Source: Rhynchopus sp. YZ270_cl-10
Lineage: Eukaryota > Euglenozoa > Diplonemea > Diplonemida > Diplonemidae
Length of the DNA: 64,000 bases
Assembly (NCBI GenBank): GCA_964035575.1
Contig: OZ037901.1
Span: 186,001 to 250,000 of the forward strand
Reading direction: 5' to 3'
The notes beneath the pieces were generated by a model, which saw only the letters and a program-made list of their open reading frames with translations, was not told the DNA's origin and ran no database searches. The translations under genes and the position numbers were made by a program. Shown here piece by piece: positions 54,578 through 64,000 of this stretch (the stretch's first letter is position 1; each line of letters begins with the position of its first letter).

Positions 54578-54860
54578 AACTGTGCCGCAGAGAAGCATCA
54601 GGTTGCTCATTTGCCGTCCCGCCGTTATGCGGGAAGCTGGTTCTCACCTCATCAACAGCAACAACCTCAATAATGCTTGACAAAGGCAAGTCACATTCCT
54701 CGCAGCCTTCAACCCCCGCAACGATGGCTCCGCTGTTAACTTGAAATGCTCTGGAAAAAAAATGTGTCTTGAAATACAAAGCCCGAACCCACAACCCCCT
54801 AATCCATTTCGATGATAACATCTGAAACGACCTCACATGCTGTCCCTTCGTAGGCTAGAA
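54578..54860 (-). pseudogene. Duplicated fragment of the DH-PH gene's PH domain, with a C repeat inserted
   Basis: The segment 54578-54751 aligns with 56678-56845 of the DH-PH gene (shared CCTCAATAATGCT, CGACAAAGGCA-type and CAGCCTTCAACCCCCGCAAC blocks, in the same order). It has small length differences that break the frame. After an inserted family-C stretch (54752-54828), homology resumes with AAACGACCTCACATGC at 54829, matching 56861 onward. No complete gene is possible; it is a dead partial copy lying immediately 3' of the GTPase gene. Confidence 0.8.
54752..54828 (-). repeat. Family-C repeat inserted in the PH pseudogene
   Basis: CTTGAAATACAAAGCCC, then CCCCTAATCCATTTCG and AACATCTG. 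The intact DH-PH gene lacks this stretch, so the boundaries of a C insertion can be read here. Confidence 0.72.
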
Positions 54861-54916
54861 ATGCGACGGGGGAGGAGCATGATTCACACAGTGCACAGGG
54901 TGCTGACAGAGCCTTG

Positions 54917-56200
54917 TCACGACGACGCCACCTTCTTCCACCAATCACCACTGCAGTTCTGACGCTTTCCAATCTCCCTGGCGTAGTAGGCGTCATCGTT
55001 CGCGAACTGATGTGGAACGTATGATTTGTACGACTTCTCGTCCTGCACTTCTGAGTGGTACTCTGATGCCCGTTTGCACACAAGGGCGTTCACATCGCCT
55101 CCTTCGACAGTAGTGTTAGCTTCGATCAGTGCCTTGAAGCTCTTCCATTCATCATCGAGAAACTCTCGGACCTTCCCATCCGCAATCGGCTTCCGCTGAG
55201 TGGGTAGCGACAGGTAACGCACTTTGTTTGCGTTCAATTTATTGTGGAGGCTTGAGGAGGGCTGCCCGCCTTCAAACACAGCGTCGATCAAACCACGCAA
55301 GCCCTTCCCCGCATTCTTATCCATCTGTGTGAGTGCGAACACGGTGTCCCTCCACACGTCTTCGTTCACGTTACGCCTGTTTTTTGCAGTATTCCCGACA
55401 AAAAACTCCGAAGCCATGTGTCCAGTGTCCTGCACAATCCCGCCCGCCTGTGTATATGGCGACTCTTTCCCTTGCGCCTTCAGCATCTGATCTTCGAACA
55501 CCTGAAGGAACTCTCTGTGGTACGGTGCTGTGTGGCACGGCAGGCACAGCACCTTGAAGGCAGACGCACCCAGCCAGTCTCGGATGCCCTGCCAGGATTT
55601 GTCATGGTTTTTATGTGTCGGGGATGAGACGGACCCCTCACTGAACCCAACTGTATCTAAGTACACCGGTGTGCACATCGGTGTGTACTTAAACTCACTG
55701 TACCTTCCTTTTTCACATGGCCCTTTAATTGTCGCCCAGTCCAGATATTTCCCGTTGACCACAGTCACTTCTGGGTCCATCGATCCCGGGAGGCCATACT
55801 CTCGTACATGCCTGGAAGGTGTCGCAGACCTGCAGTACAATATACCGTAGCGTGGGTCGGTTGGGCCGAGCTCTGGATTCTCCTTTGGGAAGAGCGGGAG
55901 GTTGGAGCCACGCAGAACGCTGTTGTGGAGTGCCTCGAGTGAAATGCCACACATGCGGAGAAACTCATTCTCGTTCGCTTTGATAACGAGCGCAGCTCTG
56001 TCCGTGGTCGGGATGTCCTGGCTCTCTTGCACGTACGCTCCTACAAGCTCGTTCACCAAGGCAGACTTCCCCGTAGACGTCGGCCCAACGAAGGTGATCA
56101 ACTGCTTCGTCTTGACACCTTTGTGCTCCAGGAACTTGATGCAGTTATTGAGGTCCGAAAAGTCTGTTTGGGCCCATGACGTGATCAGATTCGATGCCAT
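54917..56200 (-). CDS. Dynamin/EHD-like large GTPase domain protein
   Basis: The start is taken at ATG 56200 (MASNLITSWAQTDF); in-frame codons upstream have no ATG. It has 427 residues. G1 is GPTSTGKSALVN (about 38-49). G3 is DTVGF. G4 is TQMDKN, a variant of TKxD. The nearby KVLCLPCHTAP fits the strand after G3. The spacing, with a long insert between G1 and G3 and an all-helical end, is like dynamin, EHD or GBP-type GTPases rather than Ras. These often act on membranes; no membrane segment or lipid motif is visible. The TQMD change keeps the Asp that reads guanine. No family can be named firmly. Confidence 0.72.
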   Translation of the reverse strand: MASNLITSWAQTDFSDLNNCIKFLEHKGVKTKQLITFVGPTSTGKSALVNELVGAYVQESQDIPTTDRAALVIKANENEFLRMCGISLEALHNSVLRGSNLPLFPKENPELGPTDPRYGILYCRSATPSRHVREYGLPGSMDPEVTVVNGKYLDWATIKGPCEKGRYSEFKYTPMCTPVYLDTVGFSEGSVSSPTHKNHDKSWQGIRDWLGASAFKVLCLPCHTAPYHREFLQVFEDQMLKAQGKESPYTQAGGIVQDTGHMASEFFVGNTAKNRRNVNEDVWRDTVFALTQMDKNAGKGLRGLIDAVFEGGQPSSSLHNKLNANKVRYLSLPTQRKPIADGKVREFLDDEWKSFKALIEANTTVEGGDVNALVCKRASEYHSEVQDEKSYKSYVPHQFANDDAYYAREIGKRQNCSGDWWKKVASS

Positions 56201-56448
56201 GTGAACAAAAGGTAGTGTACCTCTGTAATTGTGCAACAATACAATAAAAATGCAAAAAAAAGACTACGGTACCGTTTTTTTTTCACAGAAAGCGACTGCC
56301 AAGGACTCATATAATCCAAAGAATCAAGAACGGTAAAAAAAAAAAAAAAAAAAACGACAAAATTCCTATTCATTTAACCTCTATTTTGGGTTCTTTCTCC
56401 ACCATTTCTCCCCCTCCTCCTCCTCCTCCTCTCCTTCCCCCTCCCTTA
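56201..56448. other. Short spacer
   Basis: A- and T-runs plus a CTCCTCCTCC stretch at 56405-56430; no gene. Confidence 0.4.
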
Positions 56449-57549
56449 TTATCCCAACGGAGATAGAACTGAGGATGGTGAATCGTCTGGTGCTTCGGTT
56501 GCGTCTTCTCTTGTGATGATCTGTAGGTCGCGCTCGTCTGAAGAGTCGCTGTGGACAGAGGAGACGAGGGAGGGGTGGGAGTCGATGAGGGCCATGGAGA
56601 CCCCACCCGCCTCTTGGGTGTTGCGTGCTAGCACGTTGTGCAGCGTGGTGACCCAGTGGCTGCGCTCTTCGGGTGTGTCGCAGAGAAGCACCAGGTCGCG
56701 TTTGCCATCCCTCCGTATGCGGAAGCTGTTTCTCGCCTCATCAACAACAACCTCAATAATGCTCGACAAAGGCATCACATTCCTCGCAGCCTTCAACCCC
56801 CGCAACGACGGCCCCTTCGCTGTTAACTTAAAATGCAACAAATACTCTGAAAACAAATAAAACGACCTCACATGCCGTCCCCTCGTGTACTCCTTAACAA
56901 GATCCCCATGTAGCCAGAGGTGGTTTCGTGCGGCGCCTCCGCCACCGTTTCCAAGCGCGGCAAGCAATTCAGATGGAAGCTTTTCTGTCAATTCTCGGGT
57001 TTTCTTTTCGTTCATCTCAATGATAATACGGTTGGTAAGGTTTGCGAGGTGCTCCTCTGCAGCAGTGATGAAGGAACGTAACTGCGTGGTTTCTGTCTTA
57101 TCTATTCCGGTCCGATGCATCATTTTGGTTGCAATATGAATCCACACTGCGACACGCGAAAGCGGCGCACCAAGTTGCGATAAAAAATCCCGCGTCGTTC
57201 CGATATGCGTTCGTTGCGCAATCCACACAGCAAACTTTTCATGTTTTGCAAGAAACGGCTGGACCTGAAACTGAAAGTTCTCTGCATACTTTGCATGCGT
57301 ATACAACAAGGACGTAGCCCAATCCAACACTCCACCTGCCGCTTCACCCTGCTCCAACCGTGTCACCATCCCCATCGACAGGTCCACCACTGCCGGCAAC
57401 ATCCCAAACACCATCCTCGCGTCCTCCTCTCGCAGCACCCCATCCCCCACCACCGCCACCTCGACCCCATCCCGCAAAGCCTTCACCTTCCGCAGAAAGG
57501 CTGTCTCAGAGTACAGTAGAGGGCAATCCCCATATGCGCAAGGTGCCAT
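56449..57549 (-). CDS. DH-PH (Dbl-type) Rho guanine-nucleotide exchange factor
   Basis: The start is ATG 57549 (MAPCAYGDCPLLYSETAFL), giving 366 residues. Residues about 14-190 have the helical plan of a DH domain: SETAFLRKVKALRDG, then VFGMLPAVVDLSMGMVTRLE, YAENFQFQVQPFLA, and a terminal helix before the PH. The PH domain (about 210-310) has LWLHGDLVKE, then RSFYLFSEYLLHFKL, LCDTPEERSHWVTTLHNVL, the last with the invariant Trp. Such proteins swap GDP for GTP on Rho/Rac GTPases and steer actin. A Ser-rich tail follows. The conserved DH helices are weak by eye, so the DH call is less sure than the PH call. A partial copy is at 54578-54860. Confidence 0.7.
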   Translation of the reverse strand: MAPCAYGDCPLLYSETAFLRKVKALRDGVEVAVVGDGVLREEDARMVFGMLPAVVDLSMGMVTRLEQGEAAGGVLDWATSLLYTHAKYAENFQFQVQPFLAKHEKFAVWIAQRTHIGTTRDFLSQLGAPLSRVAVWIHIATKMMHRTGIDKTETTQLRSFITAAEEHLANLTNRIIIEMNEKKTRELTEKLPSELLAALGNGGGGAARNHLWLHGDLVKEYTRGRHVRSFYLFSEYLLHFKLTAKGPSLRGLKAARNVMPLSSIIEVVVDEARNSFRIRRDGKRDLVLLCDTPEERSHWVTTLHNVLARNTQEAGGVSMALIDSHPSLVSSVHSDSSDERDLQIITREDATEAPDDSPSSVLSPLG

Positions 57550-58330
57550 CAAGAAATGAGTAAAAAGCCAAAATATGCCCCAAAAGTTAGAACGGGAAGG
57601 GGAAGGGGAGGGAGATGTGTTGATACAAAAGTCCTCTCGTGAACAGTGTACCTTTTTGGTCAGAAAGATAAGTGTGTATGGGGGGGTAGGGTGGTGTATG
57701 TCCCCCTGTAGAGTGGTGGTGGAAAAAAGAAAAAAGAAAAGTTTATGAAGATGACCCTAAGCTCTCTCGTGCTTAGTCACCTTTGATCACATTTCGTTAT
57801 CGCGCAGCCTGCGTGGTGCGTGGGGGATGGCGGGAAATTGGTTCTGGATCTCAAAGGATTTCTCGCACGTGGTGCCACACGTGTTACGAGACGAAGGAAA
57901 GCACAAAGCATCCTGCCCAACAATTCCGCCCAGCAACAGAAGGTGTAAAAAGGAAACCTAATGTCTTGCCCGTACCGTGGTATTAGACAATCGCCTTTAT
58001 TCAGTTTGTTTGTATTCTAAAAAGGGTGGTATCGTTCATTTCATTTCTTTTGTGGTACTCTAATCCAAAATACCGCCATTGTCAAAAAAAAAAGGGGGGA
58101 CATGCGGCTGCGTGTGCAGTATTCCCTCAAACCCCCCTCGAAAGGCTAGACTGCTTGCAAATGTTGGGGAACTTTATTTTCCCCTCCTGCGTTGCCCTTG
58201 TTTTACTTTTTCTCACTACTTTTTTATTTTTCTGAAGAATTGTTGGAATAGTGTAGTTGCCACATCTGCAAGCTCCACTGTCTTTTTGAAAAATAGAACA
58301 ACGCATACACCTTCCGTGATCACCCCCCCA

Positions 58331-58409
58331 CACGACGGGACCCAGTGACAAGTGACAAGTGAAATCACATGTCATTTTCACTTGTCACTTGTCACTGGGT
58401 CCCGTCGTG
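58331..58409. mobile_element. Near-perfect 79-bp fold-back element
   Basis: Arms of 34 bp are exact inverted copies: CACGACGGGACCCAGTGAC then AAGTGACAAGTGAAA, around an 11-base loop. No sure target duplication. Lack of any arm mismatch suggests a young insertion or arm correction. Confidence 0.75.
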
Positions 58410-58552
58410 CAGTGGTCCTACCCCCCCACCACCCCCCCAACCCCTAGAGTCTGATAACTACAATGAAGCTATTTTTACTTTTTTTTTTTCAATTTGACAG
58501 ATACTTTGAGAGCGCATTTAACTGATGCAGGAACAAAAAAAGAAATGGTAGT

Positions 58553-58640
58553 TGACGCAGGGTACTTCCGATCCACGATGCACAACCATCCGGAAAGCAT
58601 AAGCACCCTGCTGCCAAACAGAAGATGTTTCGCTATCGTG
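58553..58640 (-). repeat. Dispersed repeat, family D
   Basis: GTAGTTGACGCAGGGTAC, then CCATCCGGAAAGCATAAGC / ACCCTGCTGCCAAACAG and AAGATGTTT. It aligns with 62317-62410 (GTTGATGCAGGCACACC, CCATCCGGATGAAAGCAC, CCTGCAGCCTACAACAG, AAGATGT) and with the start of 46957-47000. Confidence 0.65.
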
Positions 58641-58843
58641 CGGGAACACGCTGACTAAAAAAGGGTATAGTTTAGATGAACATACACCTGGCCTTAGGCA
58701 TAGAAAAACTTGAAATACACACACATCAAAAACAAAAGGGGTTAGCAAAGCGACGAAGAGCAAGCACAGAAGCTACGTTGAGGTTGCGAAGGTATGCAGG
58801 AGGTAGACTGAGGGCATGGGGTGGGTGCTGACTGTCAGGTGGT

Positions 58844-60696
58844 TCAGGCGAACATCTTGGAGAAGCGTGCCTTCTCAGCCTTCTCATATGCGGCCTTCTC
58901 GGTCTTGACCTGTAAAGAAAGGTTATAAGATGACCCCAGGCCTCGTGTTTAGTCGAGAAGAGAACAAAAAGTGTTGATGGTACTATAGGGAATAAATAGA
59001 GGAAATTGAAGCTGAAACACTCAAAAAGGAGGAGAGAAACCTAATGATGAACACAGTAGTTTAAATATGTTCGGCAAAAAAAAAAGGCGCCAAATTGCCA
59101 ACAAAAAACCCTTCCAAATCTGCCAAACTTATTTGGTGGCAGTACACACAGTACATTGACAAATATCACAGATCAGTTTGCAAATAAAATCTCGAGAAAA
59201 ATTGTACCCTTGTATTTTAGGGGAGCCTATGCACCGGCTATTCCTTCATTTGGCTCGGAAAATTTGGCGCCTTTCGGCAAAAAAACCCAAAAATAGATGA
59301 AACTACCCTATATACCTCACCAAAAATCACTTTCCGCCGGGTTTCAGGCACTTTTGAGCCTTTTTTCTTCAATTTTTTTTTTGAAAAAAATCTGCAAAAA
59401 AACTGAAAATGGCAAAGGCAAATCCAGTGTAAAATGACAATTTTCAACAAAATTTGCGTTCAAATGTGCCAACGGGCAGCATTTTGTTTAAATTTTTGCT
59501 CAGTTGAGTCCACAGAGTCCCAAAAAATGCATTGCCGGGGTCGTAGGTCAAAAAAGACTTAGAAATTTCAATTTAAAATCAAAAGGAGCCTAAATTACCG
59601 GTATAGGCTCCCCTATTGTATTTGTTCTAAAAACTCTGTATAGATTTTGCTTTCAACCCTCCTTCTCTCTCTCTCTCTCACTCTAACATACCTGCTCCAG
59701 CAACTTCACGATGCTCTGCTCCTCTGGGAAATGCTTCTGCGCGTATTCCAGGTCCTCCAGGGACGCGTCGTATTCCTTCATGGACTTCTTTGCCATTGCA
59801 CGGCGGTACCATGCCTTTACTGAGAGGGGGTCCGCACGGAGCACGGCTGAGCAGTCCTCCTCTGCCTCCTTGTATGAGGAGAGCTTGAGGTGTGCCTGCG
59901 CACGGTTGAGGAAGGCCGTCTGGAGGAGCGCTGTGCACTTCTCCTCGTCCACGTTGTCGAGGCGCCCCGAGAGCAGCTTGATTGTTTCCCCGTAGGCTCC
60001 GAGGCACTCAGCGTATTTCCCCTGCTGGAACAGTGCGTTCCCTTTGTTCTTTTGTTCCAAGGCCTTCGCAGCGTCCTCATCAGTGACCGGAACCGTCTGC
60101 ATGCTTGCCTGCATGGCATTTGCCCTAGCGGTGGGGTCCTGTGCGGCAACCGGGGGTGTTTTAATGAGCTCCTCCACAGAAGTCATCGGACAGTCAATAC
60201 GCGCCCAGCTGTCCTTAATAGGGTCGTCATACGACGCAATGCAAAAGGCATCTCCCCTGATATCACGCTGGGACATTTTGCTTGCACGCTCGTTTAATGG
60301 AAGGTCCTTAAAGCGGCCTACCTGGTCGATGTACAGAGACATCCCTTTGTAGCCGTTCGACGAGTCGGGGTAAATGACAGGCACAATTTCAAACCCACCC
60401 CCACGCTCCATTGCCTGGCGGATGAACTTCTCTGTCATGTTCGGGTCGTTGACGGGGGGTGCGGAAGTGCCGGTGTGTCCTTTCTTGCTGTTCTCCTCGA
60501 CCTGGGTGTGCATGTTAGAGGTGAACTCCTGCTTCTGTCCGTCTGTCAGCGAGCCCTCACCAAAGTAAGCATTCAACGAATCTCTCAAATCCTGGTCCGT
60601 CTCGCCAGTGAACGTCAACTCACTCACATCAGTGCCGCCCTCCGCAGGGATCATGCAATATGTGAAATTGCCCATCTCAGGAGCCTGTGTTGCCAT
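58844..60696 (-). CDS. TPR co-chaperone-like protein with FKBP-type C-terminal tail
   Basis: Two exons, 60696-59692 and 58909-58844, join in phase 0 (GTATGT donor, TTTACAG acceptor), giving 356 residues. The last exon adds only VKTEKAAYEKAEKARFSKMFA. This matches the end of FKBP52-type TPR proteins (K..KKEK..Y.kMF). Three TPR-like helix pairs lie at about 215-330 (AKALEQKNKGNALFQQGKY, then TAFLNRAQAHLKLSSYKEA, then KAWYRRAMAKKSMKEYDAS), a set that commonly clamps Hsp90/Hsp70 C-terminal EEVD. The N-terminal 200 residues (FTYCMIPAEGGTD, AYFGEGSLTDGQK) do not look like an FKBP peptidyl-prolyl isomerase. Its role is inferred as chaperone adaptor. The intron holds an A repeat and a hAT-like MITE. 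Confidence 0.82.
58921..58955 (-). repeat. Dispersed repeat, family A, in TPR gene intron
   Basis: GGTTATAAGATGACCCCAGG then CCTCGTGTTTAGTCG. Confidence 0.6.
59218..59615. mobile_element. hAT-like MITE (398 bp) in TPR gene intron
   Basis: Ends TAGGGGAGCCTATGCACCGG and CCGGTATAGGCTCCCCTA are inverted. The flanks carry an exact 8-bp duplication TTGTATTT (59210-59217, 59616-59623). The interior is AT-rich and non-coding. It has different termini from the 2751-3360 element, so a second hAT-type family. Confidence 0.88.
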
Positions 60697-60912
60697 TGTA
60701 TTAGCCCGGCTTTATGTTTTCTGGAGAGGTTTAAAAAAAATGTGAAGGAAGGGGTAGTGGGTAACTGCTACGTAGCATTGAATCAAACTGCCTTTTTTCA
60801 TCAATCAGCTATCCGGAGGTGGATGTAGGGTATTGCATTGAAAGAGAGTGGAATACGCAAGAGTATCAATAAAAACAAGAGGCGGTTCAACTGAGTTGTG
60901 GAGGCATGGTGT

Positions 60913-60950
60913 GAAAAGAGCGGTTGAAAGTGCAAACGTCTCACCGTTCA
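60913..60950 (-). repeat. LINE 3'-end fragment (short)
   Basis: On minus: GAACGGTGAGACGTTTGCAC then TTTCAACCGCTCT. It is closest to the 23085-23205 copy. Confidence 0.5.
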
Positions 60951-62316
60951 TCAAGGAAGAGAAGAGCTCACACAAACACCGCCCACAGGAGCGCTTTGCG
61001 TATTTGGGAGTGGTAAGTAGGTCTTGGCCGTGCCTGCCGAAACGGGGGTGTAGTGGCACACCACCGTTATCCCAGGATGTGCGCAACCAGGTATTGTACC
61101 AAAAGAAGGAAGTCACCAGAGGTACACACCGTGGCCTCTTCCCCCCCACCTCAGAAACATGCACTCCTGTCTAGGTGTATCGCTGTCCGTGCTGCGTGTA
61201 GTCCATAGAACTCATTCGCTGATGAAGCTACAAAACAAGATGGTCTTGCTTTAAAATCGGCAACCAATATACTGACAATCGACGACAATATTCGAACAAT
61301 GATCGAAGAAAGTGTAAGAGCGAGAGTGGAAAGACATAAGACCGCAGGACACCAAGTCGATGCCACTCAGCGGATTGTCGTGATGTGCTCTGCAATTAAA
61401 CGAAACGAGCCTGATAATAGCAAAGTCAAGGAACGGGTAGTAAGAAGAATTGGTGGAGGTGAAGAAACATGCAACCAAGAGCCCGCTTTTTTTTCTTTTT
61501 TCTTTTCAATTTTTATTTTGTTTTGGAGTATGCAACTTTGCACAGAGCGAACAGGCCAGTGTTTTTCGTTGTGATTTTCTTTTTTCTTTCTTTCTTTCCT
61601 TTTTTTTTTGAATTTTTCTTCCCCCCCATTTTTTACAGTATCCCAGACATCAAATCCTGCCGGGCTTTTTTTACCCACACATTTTCGATGTACAGGAAGA
61701 CACAACAGAAGCGCCTCGGTAGTTGCGACGCACACATCCACAATATGGGCAACCTTCCACGTAGGTATTGCCTATAACTAATTTTCAAAACACACACACA
61801 CACACCTTGGGGGCCATATTCTGCGCAAGAATAATCACACCCCTATTAGTTATCGAACACACACACACACACCCTCGTAGTGATACACAAAAGACTGTTT
61901 GGTTGAAAGAAGCGCGAAGAAAGCCAGTGGAAGCAGTCGAGGGGGTAGGACTCCTGCACTCAACCAAAAAGGGCGAATGTTGTGATGATAACTCCGCACG
62001 GTCCCAGCTGAGTGTACCCCAACATAAAGACAATTGGGGTAATATGCAACTGTTTGCACCAATTGCTTTGAAGAAATTCACAAAAAAAGGTAGTAAGAGA
62101 AGGAAAGGTGAAGGGGTGGAGGGAAAGAAGTAATGAAGAGAATAGCAGACAGAAGTGTGTATTCTTCTTGGGGTCTTTTGGGGGAGGGGTAAACATTCGC
62201 ACACCACGAGAAGGCTGACGGACACCTCTCAGAAGCAGACATCAAAATGCAATGGCATCCATTGGGTAAAAATATGCAGAAAGAAAAGACATACATCCGC
62301 AAACAAAACTGTAATT

Positions 62317-62410
62317 GTTGATGCAGGCACACCTCCGACTGACCCACGTACGATGCCAGCCATCCGGATGAAAGCACAAATACCCTGCAGCCTACAACAG
62401 AAGATGTAAA
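62317..62410 (-). repeat. Dispersed repeat, family D
   Basis: The longest D copy: GTTGATGCAGGCACACCTCC, GACTGACCCACGTACGATG, CCATCCGGATGAAAGCAC, CCTGCAGCCTACAACAG. Confidence 0.65.
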
Positions 62411-63120
62411 AAAGAAACCATCCGCAAACAAAGGAGAAAACTTGAAAGTGCTGGGGGGGTCGCATTTGGAAGAGAGCCGAGCAACACTAAAACACTAAAC
62501 AAGAGAATGATACAAAAACGTTGAAGTGGGGGAGGGGGGAGGGGAGGGAAGAGAGCCGGACACTACTTTTGGTTACTCGTGCGAGAGAACAAGGTAATAA
62601 TGTTGTTTTTACTGTATCGACATTTTTCTGTGTGCCACCAGAAACAAAAAACAAAACAAAACTTGACAGGTGATTTTTTTGGCGCAGTCACAGTCCTTTT
62701 TCCTAAGGACAGTACATCAGTTTTGAACAAAAAAAAAACACAAAAAGGGAATACAAAATATGCGGACAGATGCCTCGGGAGAATGTTTCACAAGGAGGGG
62801 AAAGGAAAAAGAAGGAAAGTAAACTTCTAAGATGGATATCTCTCTCTCGCACACATTACAGTCGTCTAAGTAGATTTGGCATCCAAAAAAATGCGCCAAA
62901 AATCCTCAAAAAAAAACCCCCCCCGGCCAAACAAATTTGGAAGCCTGGTGCTCCTGACGACACCATATTGGGCACTTGTTGTGCACTTTGTCCACAAAAC
63001 CAAAAAAAATACAGCAAACCCCTATATTGCGCACTTCTCACGTACTTAGTGCGCGTAGTTGTTGCGTACTTCGTTTTTTTTTTAGATTTCTGGGGTACCA
63101 AAGCCAAGTTTTTTTTTTGT

Positions 63121-63210
63121 ACACGACGGTGACGTGAAATGTGAATTGCAAGGCAACGGCGAAACCATAAGTAAAACCACGGGTCAAGTCATTTACTTCA
63201 CCGTCATGTA
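63121..63210. repeat. Weak inverted-repeat element
   Basis: Ends ACACGACGGTGACGTGAAATG and CATTTACTTCACCGTCATGT are inverted with three mismatches. Its right half resembles 8770-8800. No sure duplication. Confidence 0.4.
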
Positions 63211-64000
63211 GAACGAAGATAAAAAATAGTTTCATACTTTCGAAATCAAAGAGAAAGTACAACGACGTAAATAAAAAAATCCCCCCTTTTTCATCAACAT
63301 TATCTTGACACCCATCACAATTTCTATTTTTTTTTTCCGTTGCCCCAAAAACCAGACTCCGTTTTGTTAAAAAAGGAGCCAGGTGAAGGGGTGGGGGGGG
63401 TAGGGAGGGGAGGGGGAGGGAAAAGGAGTACCACGTACTCCAAACTAATACAACCAAGCTTTCAAAAAGGAGAGGGAGGGAGAGAGATGGGGAGAAAAAA
63501 ATAAATACGGATGAGTCCTCGCGAAACAACCTCCCAAAAAAAAGAGGTTGGTTTTTTGTGATCTAGATTACTGTGCCCGCTCTGGTGTGTCTTCTGCTGC
63601 AACGTGTATCATTCTGCGCCGTGTACGGCTTCTATTATTGGTGGTAGTGTGTTGTATAAATTGTTGGAATACCGCAATTGTAATAAGTATCGACTGTACT
63701 AATGTTCGCCCTTTTCAGGATTTTTCTGGAAGTTCCACCTTTTTTACGGTCAATAATTTTTATGATTACGGTAATGCAGGTATCACCTTGTGCAAAGCTG
63801 TACACTTTCCCTTATATTGTCGGATTGTAGGACAATCATCAGAAGAGGGGGGGGTTCTGACCACTCAACGTCACCCAAAAGAGTCAGAATTTGCTATATT
63901 TTCCTTGATAATCCGAAAACAATCAGCCAATAAAATGGTCGGCCACACAGTCTTTTTTTTTGCGTGGAATAACGTTGGATATATTGTTGTTTCATTCTTG

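Larger units (their letters stand above)
57550..58843. other. Repeat-bearing spacer
   Basis: Family C (57628-57660), A (57744-57783), B2 (58234-58285), a perfect fold-back (58331-58409), a D copy (58553-58640) and an A-like stretch (58669-58695). No gene recognised. Confidence 0.55.
60697..64000. other. Gene-free right end of the window
   Basis: No protein or RNA gene is recognised. It holds a LINE fragment (60913-60950), two (CA)n runs (61790-61806, 61857-61873), a D repeat (62317-62410), an A-like stretch (62825-62865) and a weak inverted repeat (63121-63210). The last 450 bp are AT-rich and plain. Confidence 0.5.

Overview
The window reads as nuclear DNA of a euglenozoan protist, most likely a diplonemid. 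Three things point there. (1) Every protein gene I can support (15 host genes plus a LINE) lies on the minus strand, as expected for long one-way transcription units whose mRNAs are capped by spliced-leader (SL) trans-splicing. (2) The beta-tubulin is very close to kinetoplastid beta-tubulin as I remember it and ends in Glu-Gln-Tyr. (3) A 38-base copy of what I recognise from memory as the diplonemid SL exon lies at 30781-30818. Conventional cis-introns are also present. Eleven can be joined in phase, all starting GTA and ending AG (commonest donor GTATGT), with lengths from 44 to 782 nt plus one of 6.6 kb. The species assignment is inference; no rRNA or organelle marker is present.

Layout, left to right (all genes on minus): partial LamG-like protein (1-761); RanBP2-type zinc-finger protein (1378-2214); hAT-like and mariner-like MITEs (2751-3931); large PH-domain protein (4289-8554); tandem glutathione-S-transferase protein (10042-11613); an assembly gap (13044-13243) beside a palindromic tandem array and a 1.5-kb inverted repeat (13732-15464); FYVE-like zinc-finger protein (15977-16612); beta-tubulin (17528-18868); cyclic-nucleotide phosphodiesterase with an N-terminal docking motif (19994-21493); coiled-coil protein (23375-32608) with a full-length LINE (24543-30818) in an intron; small coiled-coil protein (33496-34209); SK-like potassium channel (39317-41795); IQ/EF-hand coiled-coil protein (42471-46702); MSP-C2-kinesin-PH protein (50856-54139); dynamin-like GTPase (54917-56200); DH-PH exchange factor (56449-57549); TPR co-chaperone (58844-60696). 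The right end (60697-64000) has no recognisable gene.

Functionally the set is cytoskeletal and signalling: tubulin, a kinesin with lipid/membrane modules, IQ/EF-hand and coiled-coil proteins, a cAMP/cGMP phosphodiesterase, a Ca2+-gated-type K+ channel, a Rho-type GEF and PH/FYVE-like membrane adaptors. This suits a flagellate. The genes are not an operon in the bacterial sense; the shared strand is the main link.

The spacers are dense with mobile DNA. I see more than 40 short dispersed repeat copies in a few families, nearly all in the same orientation as the genes. At least a dozen small fold-back/MITE elements are present, several with exact target-site duplications and two inserted inside copies of a dispersed repeat. 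The LINE carries the spliced leader at its 5' end, and its two proteins share one frame separated by a single UGA. That SL-tipped LINE, the uniform polarity of genes and repeats, and the MSP-C2-kinesin-PH fusion are the most interesting observations.
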